From positions 1-11,039 of the forward strand of contig JALKBU010001443.1 in assembly GCA_023091735.1 (NCBI GenBank): a stretch of DNA of 11,039 nucleotides, read 5' to 3'. A model generated the notes under the pieces. The model made no database searches. It was not told the origin of the DNA and was given only the letters and a program-made list of their open reading frames with translations. The DNA is from Trichomonas tenax. Its lineage: Eukaryota > Parabasalia > Trichomonadida > Trichomonadidae. The position numbers and the translations under genes were made by a program. Positions 1 through 5,474 of this stretch are shown one piece after another (positions within the stretch are counted from its first letter, which is position 1; every line of letters starts with the position of its first letter).

Positions 1-1
1 C

Positions 2-118
2 ATTGATCATGCAGGAAGTCACATTCATTCAGTTTACGGAAACACTGCCGACACTGGTTCAGGTACTGATTACATGCCTCCATACATTACTGTTTACACA
101 TGGTATAGGGTTTATTAA
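2..118 (+). pseudogene. 3' end of phage-tail-collar-like gene, copy A (partial)
   Basis: This frame is open from the window edge to a TAA at 116-118 and encodes 38 residues. They include a His-x-His pair (HIHS), GNTADTGSGT, then YMPPYITVY and a final WYRVY. The pattern HxHS-GNT-TGSGT-MPPY-TVY-W-R is the typical C-terminus of tail-collar or tail-fibre-tip proteins. Genes annotated with this domain are abundant in trichomonad genomes, and I associate them with Maverick elements. In a virion such a domain would form a trimeric receptor-binding tip; any use in the protist is unknown. The sequence has no lesion in the visible part. Because it starts at the window boundary, I cannot tell whether a complete gene lies upstream or whether it is cut at the same point as the other two copies. 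Being a fragment is inferred from those copies. Confidence 0.6.
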
Positions 119-361
119 ACCCAAATAAATTTCTCTCATTTTCACTAAAATTATTTTTCAAAATTTCTTACCCCATTTTCTTTCGCTTTCTTTTTTTAGT
201 TAGTTAGTTAGTCATAAATTATTTTCAAAACTGAATACATTTTATAAAGTCAGGAATTCCAAAATAAAATTAACGTTAGTTTTGTAAGTAATTCAAAAAT
301 TTATTTTTTATATGGGGGGACCTAACTTGTAAAACTAACTCTGTCGTAAATATATTTAAAT

Positions 362-408
362 AGATGTTCGCATCCCTCGAGTCTTCGCCTCGAGTTCTGC
401 GAACATCT
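362..408. repeat. 47-nt hairpin, left copy
   Basis: The outer arms are perfect: AGATGTTCGCA pairs with TGCGAACATCT. An inner CTCGAG pair is separated by TCTTCGC. The second hairpin at 552-598 has exactly the same length and the same outer arms. The unit sits between diverged homologous flanks, and the related copy starting at 4435 lacks it, so it may be an insertion. Its high GC content contrasts with the very AT-rich surroundings. Confidence 0.85.
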
Positions 409-551
409 AATTACTAACTATATATTATTAATAATTATGAGAATAAGTAATAAAATGAAAATAATCTTGTAATGAAAAATGTATCTGTGAAAAAATAAAA
501 AATAGAAAAAAATAATAATTTATTAATATCAAAAGTGAAAAGTTAGTTATA

Positions 552-598
552 AGATGTTCGCAGAACTCGTAGCTTCGCCACGAGTTCTGCGAACATCT
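552..598. repeat. 47-nt hairpin, right copy
   Basis: A perfect 18-bp stem (AGATGTTCGCAGAACTCG against its reverse complement) encloses an 11-nt loop containing GCTTCGCC. Its right half matches the right half of the hairpin at 362-408 exactly, while the left half of the first copy is diverged internally. The strict conservation of length and arms suggests a discrete small palindromic unit. Confidence 0.88.
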
Positions 599-821
599 TT
601 TTATATAATTACTGAAATCACAAATTATAAAAACAATATTTATTAATGATATATATTTACCGACAGAGTTAGTTTTACAAATTAGGGTCCCCCCATATAG
701 AGAATACATTTTTCATTTCTTACAAAATTAACGTTAAAATTAATTTTGAAACTCCTGACTATATAGAATCTATTCAGTTTTTAAAATAATTTATGACAAA
801 CTAACTAACTAAGAAAAGAAA

Positions 822-850
822 GCGAAGGGCTTCGCCCAAGCCCGAAGGGC
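822..850. repeat. GC-rich double hairpin within the right foldback arm
   Basis: Two small palindromes lie side by side: GGGC-TTC-GCCC (827-837), then AA, then GCCC-GAA-GGGC (840-850). GCGAAG/CTTCGC (822-827 and 830-835) is an alternative stem. The corresponding position in the left foldback arm (about 168-188) has only TACCCCATTTTC, so this looks like an insertion into one arm after the inverted repeat formed. Confidence 0.7.
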
Positions 851-855
851 AAGGA

Positions 856-970
856 ATTTATGAGTTCAGAAATTTGAAAAATAATTTTAGTGGAAAATGT
901 TTAAATTTGATGTTTTACGTTACTTTATAAGTCAAGATTAGGATTTATGAGTTCAGAAATTTGAAAAATA
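856..970. repeat. 28-bp direct duplication in right foldback arm
   Basis: The same 28 bp, beginning ATTTATGAGTTCAG and ending TTTGAAAAATA, occur at 856-883 and 943-970, an offset of 87 bp. The left arm has no second copy, so the duplication is private to the right arm and partly explains the length difference between the arms. Confidence 0.85.
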
Positions 971-983
971 TGAAAATGTTTTA

Positions 984-1099
984 TTAATAAACCCTCTACC
1001 ACGCATAAACAGTAATGTATGGAGGCATGTAATCAGTGCCTGAGCCAGTGTCGGCAGTGTTTCCGTAAACTGAATGTGACTTCCTGCATGATCGATGCT
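984..1099 (-). pseudogene. 3' end of phage-tail-collar-like gene, copy B (broken)
   Basis: On the minus strand this matches copy A: the GNTADTGSGT and MPPYITVY segments are both present. It carries two lesions. Four bases (one ATTC unit of ATTCATTC in copy A) are missing, which shifts the frame just after the AGSH codons. A TAT codon has also become TAG at 996-998, upstream of the ancestral TAA at 984-986. Homology to the other copy stops upstream at TTTAAGC (1097-1103), and the sequence beyond is unrelated, so the rest of the gene is absent. It converges with copy A as the right end of the foldback. It is not expected to make a functional protein. Confidence 0.8.
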
Positions 1100-1103
1100 T
1101 AAA

Positions 1104-1423
1104 CCGGTGCTCTATTCTCTTGGGTGAGTCGACCCGGGATGCCATCAAGGAATATTGGTTGAGGTTCGGGTTCAATATGAATGGAACATATTTGAAGGCT
1201 AATACTATGGCATATAATGAGGGGTGCATAGTGATACATACATGCGAAGTTTGAAAAAAATTTAATTTTTTTGAAAGTTATATCTGAGATTAAAATTTAA
1301 TATTTAATGATTTTAACTTGCATTTGCTGTGCGCATGTGGGATGGCACATCTACATCATGTTTCGAATGTTATTTGGTTATGTTATGGTAGTTAGGTCAG
1401 TGATTTAAATAATTATTGTTTGT
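1104..1423. other. GC-rich patch with unrecognised coding-like remnant, then AT-rich spacer
   Basis: From 1104 to about 1230 the base composition is far more balanced than anywhere nearby. Two overlapping minus-strand frames are open across it. One of them, rich in Pro and Gln (EPEPQPIFLDGIPGR), ends in TAA at 1099-1101, exactly at the repeat edge. The other runs through the edge into the frameshifted collar copy. Neither is recognisable. It could be the end of a host or Maverick gene interrupted by the foldback. From 1260 to 1423 the DNA is ordinary AT-rich sequence with no gene that I can see. Confidence 0.4.
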
Positions 1424-1499
1424 TCTCCACTAGTTTTTCATTGATTTTGAGGGTCTGCCAGTACATATATCCCTTCAGTCTATGAAAAGATAGTGGAGA
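1424..1499. repeat. Foldback hairpin 1 of the 1.4-2.2 kb cluster (76 nt)
   Basis: TCTCCACTA (1424-1432) pairs perfectly with TAGTGGAGA (1491-1499). After a two-base interruption, TTTTCAT pairs with ATGAAAA. Further in, GAGGG faces CCCTTC. The result is an imperfect stem of 18 positions with about 16 paired, plus weaker inner pairing. No reading frame is associated. The size resembles small-RNA precursor hairpins, but function is unknown. Confidence 0.7.
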
Positions 1500-1542
1500 G
1501 CGCAGACGAATTCATCGTTTCTCTTGCAATTTCATCGCAAGC

Positions 1543-1618
1543 AAGACATCGACGGCCAACAAATGGACAATTCAAAGCATTTCTGCTTATCTAGCCATCT
1601 GCAGGCCGTCGATGTCTT
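1543..1618. repeat. Foldback hairpin 2 (76 nt)
   Basis: AAGACATCGACGGCC (1543-1557) is followed at 1604-1618 by its perfect reverse complement. The 46-nt loop contains its own small stems: ATGG/CCAT and, inside it, AAGCA-TTTC-TGCTT. The overall length equals that of hairpin 1. A 15-bp perfect arm with CG-rich content is very unlikely by chance in this AT-rich background. Confidence 0.85.
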
Positions 1619-1683
1619 CGAAATTCACTCATACTAATTAATTTGATGCTACAATTCAAACATATATTTTCTGCTACTTTCTG

Positions 1684-1716
1684 AGGTTTCTATGACATTC
1701 CATGTCACAGAAACCT
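1684..1716. repeat. Foldback hairpin 3 (33 nt)
   Basis: AGGTTTCT-A-TGACAT (1684-1698), a TCC loop, then ATGTCA-C-AGAAACCT (1702-1716). That gives fourteen Watson-Crick pairs with one A/C mismatch. In minus-strand RNA the mismatch would become a U-G wobble, leaving an uninterrupted stem. Confidence 0.8.
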
Positions 1717-1784
1717 TCGAGAGCAATAAAAAATGCGACTAATGCAAACATCTCATTCATCGATCAGCACTACGTATTTTTATT

Positions 1785-1841
1785 GTCTAATAACATGACA
1801 GGCAGATAGCCTATTGGTATGTGCCTGTTATGTTATTAGAC
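1785..1841. repeat. Foldback hairpin 4 (57 nt, extendable to about 63)
   Basis: GTCTAATAACATGACAGGCA (1785-1804) pairs with 1822-1841 over all 20 positions, with one G-T wobble. Three further flanking positions on each side pair, one as a wobble. The loop holds ATAgccTAT. In plus-strand RNA the stem is continuous. Confidence 0.88.
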
Positions 1842-1890
1842 AGTATGTAATATTTACGAAATCTAATAATCAGATTCTTAAATCTCGTCA

Positions 1891-1965
1891 AAATGAACAG
1901 TTTCTAGCACAAACTCCTCTAGGGTAACAAATTCCTAGATGGTTTGTGCTAGAAACTGTTCATTT
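1891..1965. repeat. Foldback hairpin 5 (75 nt, 24-bp perfect stem)
   Basis: The 24 bases at 1891-1914 (starting AAATGAACAG, ending GCACAAAC) are followed at 1942-1965 by their exact reverse complement. The loop itself folds: TCTAGG (1918-1923) against CCTAGA (1934-1939). Pairing continues outward with interruptions, as AAATCT upstream faces AGATTT downstream. This is the strongest foldback in the cluster. Confidence 0.92.
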
Positions 1966-2008
1966 TTGTCAAGATTTGCTTTTTTTGAATCAAATCTCGA
2001 CTTTTGAA

Positions 2009-2052
2009 CTTGATAATTCTGACATTTACATCCAGAATCTGGATATATCAAG
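2009..2052. repeat. Foldback hairpin 6 (44 nt)
   Basis: The outer stem is CTTGATA (2009-2015) with TATCAAG (2046-2052). The inner palindrome is ATCCAGA-A-TCTGGAT (2030-2044). The intervening bases are unpaired, so this is less regular than its neighbours. Confidence 0.55.
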
Positions 2053-2068
2053 CAATTACTCTAATGAA

Positions 2069-2095
2069 TGAAGTATAGCGTGCAACTATACTTCA
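2069..2095. repeat. Foldback hairpin 7 (27 nt)
   Basis: TGAAGTATAG (2069-2078) and its perfect reverse complement (2086-2095) flank a 7-nt loop CGTGCAA. Confidence 0.7.
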
Positions 2096-2100
2096 ATACC

Positions 2101-2198
2101 AAATATTCTTAAAAATGATTCGTTTCTAATCCATTTCTTCGAATAGATCGATATGTAGGAAGAGATATACTAGAGATATTTCATTTTTAAGGATATTT
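2101..2198. repeat. Foldback hairpin 8 (98 nt)
   Basis: AAATATTCTTAAAAATGA (2101-2118) pairs over 18 positions with 2181-2198, one of them a T-G wobble, across a 62-nt loop. The loop contains ATTCG/CGAAT (from about 2118) as a possible inner stem. It begins only five bases after hairpin 7. Confidence 0.75.
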
Positions 2199-3274
2199 GA
2201 TCAAATTGATAGAATTGAGTAGATATTCAATGCTTTTGACGGCTACAAAGCAACATACTACGCGTAGGCATGACTTATACCATATATTATTTAATGTTTT
2301 GTGTTAATAAAACATATCTCAATTTTGAAAAGTTAATAAAATCAAATATTTATTGATAAATTATATATATTACGCCATCATGTAAATACAAACGTTTTAA
2401 TACAACTTTAATACAACTTTAATACAACTTTAATACAACTTTTCTTCTTTTGTTCAGATTGTCAAAAAACATAAAATAAATAACGACTATTATATAACGT
2501 ATGTCTATTTTAAAAGGAAATACTGAGAAAATAAATATTTGTAAAGAAAAAAAATTGAGATGAAACCAAAATCAAAAATTGATATTATTATTACATATTA
2601 TTATATTATATTTTTATTCTGTTTTTAAGTAAAAATAAACAGATTTTATCATTTGAAAAAATAATATTGCATGGTTGCTATACATCAAAATTACACAATA
2701 TGTAATTGTAAGCATTTGAAAAATCAGAAAAAATGTTCACAAATATTTAATGACGTAAAATAGCAATATAGTGTATTTCAAATATTTAATAGAAATAAAT
2801 AATTTCGAAAATAGTCTTTCAATATATTCTATGAGTCAAATTATTGTATAATTTACACGAAAATACAAACATGTTTATAATGACATAATCAGTGTATTTA
2901 TATTGAAGCAGTTTGCCTTTCAAAATTTGAAAAGGCTCAGAAATGGAATATGCGTTATATGTAATATGTATTATATATCCAACAATATATTTTCAAACTT
3001 AAAAACAGTCACTTTTTTGCACTTTTTTCTTTCTCTATTTCAGCCACATCTGAATGAATTATCGCAGATTCTAAAATCTTCACAATATCCCCAGGTCCAT
3101 TAGAACATTAACCTACAATATTTAAAGAAAATAATAACATTTTATCTTTTTATTTTTATCTCGCATAATTTACACTCTCTATTGATTTGTTATACTATAC
3201 CATGTATCTAGAGCATAAATATATAATAAAAATATTTTCCTAAATTTAAAATGATATATGTCAAAAAATGAACT
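2199..3274. other. AT-rich spacer with a short tandem repeat
   Basis: I see no convincing gene. An 11-bp tandem repeat (TACAACTTTAA, almost four units) occupies 2401-2442. A perfect 10-bp palindrome CTACGCGTAG lies near 2258-2268. AATTACA-CAATA-TGTAATT at 2689-2707 is a small hairpin. A short plus-strand frame ending about 3103 has no ATG at its start and no recognisable product. Confidence 0.6.
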
Positions 3275-3326
3275 TTACATGTCATAATCACATATTACAC
3301 ATCATAAAAATGTATTTTACACGTCA
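3275..3326 (-). repeat. Three spaced TTACAyrTCA motifs
   Basis: TTACATGTCA (3275-3284), TTACACATCA (3295-3304) and TTACACGTCA (3317-3326) occur at 20- and 22-bp spacing. They are the reverse complement of the TGACATGTAA motif arrayed at 10357-10439. Single matches also occur at 4192-4201, 5221-5230 and 10567-10576. A protein-binding role is possible; no family is recognised. Confidence 0.5.
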
Positions 3327-3601
3327 TACTGTCAAAAATACTAACTGATTGATGTATAATATCATACAAAAACGACAAATATATGATCTCCAATCATGTG
3401 TAAAGAAAAATTCCATCAAGTAGCTCAGAAACTTCACATTATTGTTGTATTTTCGCGATATTCCCTTTTTTATTATGCATACAGCCTTTACAAAAGTATA
3501 AATATCACTAGAAGCAGATACATAAGTTAAGGCAATCATGCTACGTCCAATTCGCCGAAATGTTCACAAATCATATTAAATATTACTAATAAAAGTTTAT
3601 T

Positions 3602-3732
3602 TTTAACGCTTTTAATGATTATGCATAATGTGTAGTATATATAATGCACATTAATTATCATTTTTACATAATCCGACATTTTTATGATGCGTCAAATTAT
3701 CCAAGTATTGCGATACTTTTAAAAGCATTAAA
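3602..3732. repeat. Long branched foldback (131 nt)
   Basis: The outer stem pairs TTTAACGCTTTTAA (3602-3615) with TTAAAAGCATTAAA (3719-3732), with one C/A mismatch. An inner hairpin uses AATGAT (3614-3619) with ATCATT (3657-3662) and TAATGTG (3626-3632) with CACATTA (3647-3653). Pieces of both arms recur in direct orientation at 3878-3910 (TTAAAAGCATTGA, then AATGATTATGC and AATGTGTA), which looks like a rearranged second copy. Confidence 0.6.
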
Positions 3733-3939
3733 TGGGAAAACCAAAACGATAGAAACTAATAAATATGGCTAAAGAATAGGTTCATTAAGTATTCTACTTA
3801 AATTAGCATTTTTCATATAATTCATTGGATTATTTTTAAAATAAGAGCTCTGAGCGTACACATATTGGAATCATCATTTAAAAGCATTGAAATGATTATG
3901 CCAATGTGTATATACGTTTAAAGCCTTTTCGTGTGTTGG

Positions 3940-4051
3940 ATTAGACCAAAATCCACATTCTATGACATATTTTGGCTATACAACCATTTTCTCATGACTG
4001 AAAATGATAGTATAGCCAAAATACATCATAGAATGTGAGTTTTGGTCTAAT
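3940..4051. repeat. Long foldback hairpin (112 nt, 42-nt arms)
   Basis: The arms at 3940-3981 (starting ATTAGACCAAAA, ending TTTGGCTATAC) and 4010-4051 are reverse complements at 38 of 42 positions. The loop continues to pair through CATTTTC and GAAAATG. All four arm differences are transitions. In minus-strand RNA three of them would be G-U wobbles, giving an almost uninterrupted 42-position stem, so the minus strand is the better candidate transcript. Confidence 0.9.
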
Positions 4052-4212
4052 ATTTCGAAATACAATTTTTAATATGTGCTCTCAAGTCGATTTTTGTTTG
4101 ATAAGTAGCATTTACATACATAAAATACCCTATATTTGCAATTTTATAGCTTGTTTTCGAATCTTATAACTTTCGCTTTCAGCACATCAAATTACATGTC
4201 AAATGTGAGGTG

Positions 4213-4443
4213 TTAGAAAATATTTTGCTGCTTAATTTCTCCATGTGTGATAGAGATATCTCTTCTTACTGTATTTCTTGGAGCATCATTTATTTTTTCC
4301 TGTATGTTTGCACTTGGCGACTTATCAACTTTTTCAGCTATGTGAGAAACGAATTGTTTGTTCTCTTTTGTTTCCTTTTGACGCTCAACAGGATTTTTAT
4401 TCATATCTTTCGATTCAGTACTGTGTTCAAGTACTTTAAGCAT
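4213..4443 (-). pseudogene. Truncated unrecognised coding remnant
   Basis: The minus-strand frame reads from an ATG at 4441-4443 to a TAA at 4213-4215 (76 residues). It is very polar, rich in Lys, Glu, Asn and Ser, with stretches such as KNPVERQKETKENKQ and KVDKSPSANIQEK. Its composition and codon choice look like real coding sequence, unlike the other short frames nearby. The ATG lies inside the collar-repeat edge (TTTAAGCATCGATC), and an in-frame TGA occurs just two codons upstream of the ATG. The likely reading is that an older gene lost everything upstream of this C-terminal piece when the repeat arrived. No domain is recognisable, and I cannot say whether it was a host or Maverick gene. 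Confidence 0.4.
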
Positions 4444-4935
4444 CGATCATGCAGGAAGTCACACTCATTCAGTTTACGGAAACACTGCTGATACTGCTTC
4501 AGGCACTGATTACATGCCGCCAGTTATGACTGTTTACGCGTGGTATAGGGTTTATTAATAAACCATCTTTTGACTTCATATTTTTGAAAATTAATTTTTG
4601 ACCCTTTCCAGAAAATATTTTTATCTGCCTACCTACCGACCAACAAACGCATGACAAAATAAATTATATCACTAATGGAAAAATAAATTATATCAAAAAT
4701 TTAAAACAAAAAATTAATGCTGATTTTGAAATTTATGAAATCTTTAATTCCCTATAGAGGAGCGAGGGCTCTTTTTAAGAGCTTGACTTTTTAAAATGTC
4801 ATGAGAATTAAAATTAATAATAACGTTTGTTTTGAAATAAATGAAAACTTTAATTCGTACATGGTGGGCCCGAGTGTGCACTATTGACTCTGACAAGGTC
4901 TAACGTGTAAAGTGTCACATTACTAACTTTTCTCT
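4435..4935 (+). repeat. Third copy of the collar-end repeat (single arm)
   Basis: This stretch starts with TTTAAGCATCGATCATGC, matching the outer edge of the foldback at 1103. It holds a collar C-terminus, then runs into diverged sequence that still resembles the foldback arm. The GTTTGTTTTG stretch corresponds to GTTAGTTTTG, and ATGGTGGGCCC with TTGACTCTGAC corresponds to ATGGGGGGACC with CTAACTCTGTC. Later, ATTACTAACT (near 4919-4930) matches the sequence just after the 47-nt hairpin in the foldback, but the hairpin itself is missing here. The right boundary is approximate. A small stem GCTCTT-TTT-AAGAGC lies at 4768-4782. Confidence 0.65.
4436..4558 (+). pseudogene. 3' end of phage-tail-collar-like gene, copy C
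   Basis: The frame is open through about 40 codons to TAA at 4556-4558. It shows DHAGSHTHS, GNTADTASGT, YMPPVMTVY and the WYRVY terminus. Relative to copy A there are a few substitutions (Gly to Ala in TGSGT; Tyr-Ile to Val-Met after MPP) but no indel. The upstream part of the gene is missing: before TTTAAGC the sequence belongs to an unrelated minus-strand remnant, and the frame meets a stop a short way upstream. Only the C-terminal tip of the fold remains, so a functional collar domain is not expected. Confidence 0.75.
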
Positions 4936-5300
4936 TTATCTCATATCAAATTATTATAATGTTATGGTGAGGGTTTGGGAGGCGGAGGTTTTTTTTGAGA
5001 ACATTTTTACGCAAAAATGACCATTTCAGCATACTTAATTATTATTGTTATCCTTTGCGAATATCACTCAATAAATTGCAATTTTAAGCAAAGTTCTTTT
5101 TTATATACCAAAATATATTTATTCTCTGATATATTTTCATGTAATTCTACATATAACATATATACATTGAGCATATAATATGGTATGAATTTGGAGCCCT
5201 AAATTATCGTGTGATTTTTTTGACATGTAAAAAATATCTGACAACTTTTGAAGTTGGAATAAATTTGCCAAGTAAACAAAAATCGTCATGTAAATTTGAA
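4936..5300. other. AT-rich spacer upstream of the coiled-coil gene
   Basis: No gene is visible. There is a short purine-rich G-tract (GGGTTTGGGAGGCGGAGG, about 4972-4989). One exact TGACATGTAA lies at 5221-5230, and a related GTCATGTAAA is near 5285. Confidence 0.55.
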
Positions 5301-5301
5301 A

Positions 5302-5376
5302 TATTCGACAAAAGTGAACCATTTTAGAAAAGTAACTTTTTGTAAACTTTTCAAAATGTTTCACTTTTGTCAAGAA
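5302..5376. repeat. Foldback hairpin just upstream of the coiled-coil gene
   Basis: GACAAAAGTGAA plus CATTTT and GAAAAG (5307-5332) pair with CTTTTC, AAAATG and TTCACTTTTGTC (5347-5371). There is one mismatch and one bulged base, and the loop is about 14 nt. Pairing extends outward as TATTC against GAATA around a bulge. It ends about 100 bp before the start codon at 5475. It belongs to the same general class as the hairpins further left but shares no obvious sequence with them. Confidence 0.8.
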
Positions 5377-5415
5377 TAATTATTTTTTGCCAAATTTTTG
5401 ATAAATATTCCAAAA

Positions 5416-5420
5416 TCACT
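5416..5420 (+). promoter_or_regulatory. Candidate initiator (TCACT) for the coiled-coil gene
   Basis: TCACT matches the trichomonad Inr consensus TCA-Py-(T/A), with the presumed +1 A at 5418, 57 nt before the ATG. Known Inr elements usually lie closer to the start codon, and a 5-base match is weak evidence in this sequence. The identical 57-nt spacing at the other gene is the main reason to list it. Confidence 0.25.
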
Positions 5421-5474
5421 ATTCAAACAATATTACAAACAACACAAAATAAAAATATAAAAGTGACAAATAAA

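Larger units (their letters stand above)
1..1103. repeat. Large foldback element with collar-gene ends
   Basis: The left part (1 to about 361) reappears as its imperfect reverse complement on the right (about 598 to 1103). Matching blocks are 2-118 with 984-1096, about 182-226 with 783-826, 312-345 with 661-698, and the 47-nt hairpin 362-408 with 552-598. The AT-rich centre (409-551) also starts with ACTAACT and ends with AGTTAGT. The outermost sequence on each side is the 3' end of a phage-tail-collar-like gene, so the two gene ends converge on the centre. The right edge is defined by TTTAAGC (minus strand, 1097-1103), the same edge seen in another copy at 4435. The left edge is at or beyond the window start. 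The right arm is longer because of a GC-rich hairpin insertion and a 28-bp duplication. The element may be a foldback transposon derived from a Maverick end, or two Maverick ends joined. Its inverted symmetry is certain; its origin is inferred. Confidence 0.85.

Noticed and set aside
428..709. Minus-strand 93-codon open frame
   Set aside because: It runs through the 47-nt hairpin and the arms of the foldback, has the composition of AT-rich non-coding DNA, and shows no recognisable motif.
1160..1180. GGTTCGGGTTCAATA resembling a tRNA T-arm
   Set aside because: There is no acceptor stem, anticodon arm or D-arm at the right distances on either strand.
1424..2198. CRISPR-like array
   Set aside because: The hairpins differ in sequence and spacing, with no conserved direct repeat, and the genome is eukaryotic.
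2903..3103. Plus-strand 66-codon frame with a polypyrimidine-AG before its last 20 codons, considered as a 3' exon
   Set aside because: There is no ATG at the start. The acceptor-like CTATTTCAG lacks the extended trichomonad 3' splice motif, and no donor or upstream exon is visible.
3324..3539. Minus-strand 71-codon frame starting with ATG
   Set aside because: It is rich in Phe, Ile and Tyr as expected from AT-rich DNA read by chance, overlaps the TTACACGTCA motif cluster, and resembles no family.
5137..5373. Minus-strand 78-codon frame
   Set aside because: It has no ATG at its start, overlaps the foldback at 5302-5376, and has non-coding composition.
5367..5474. Upstream extension of the coiled-coil reading frame
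   Set aside because: It contains no ATG, its residues are unlike the Glu/Lys-rich protein, and it overlaps the foldback and the candidate initiator. The start was therefore placed at 5475.
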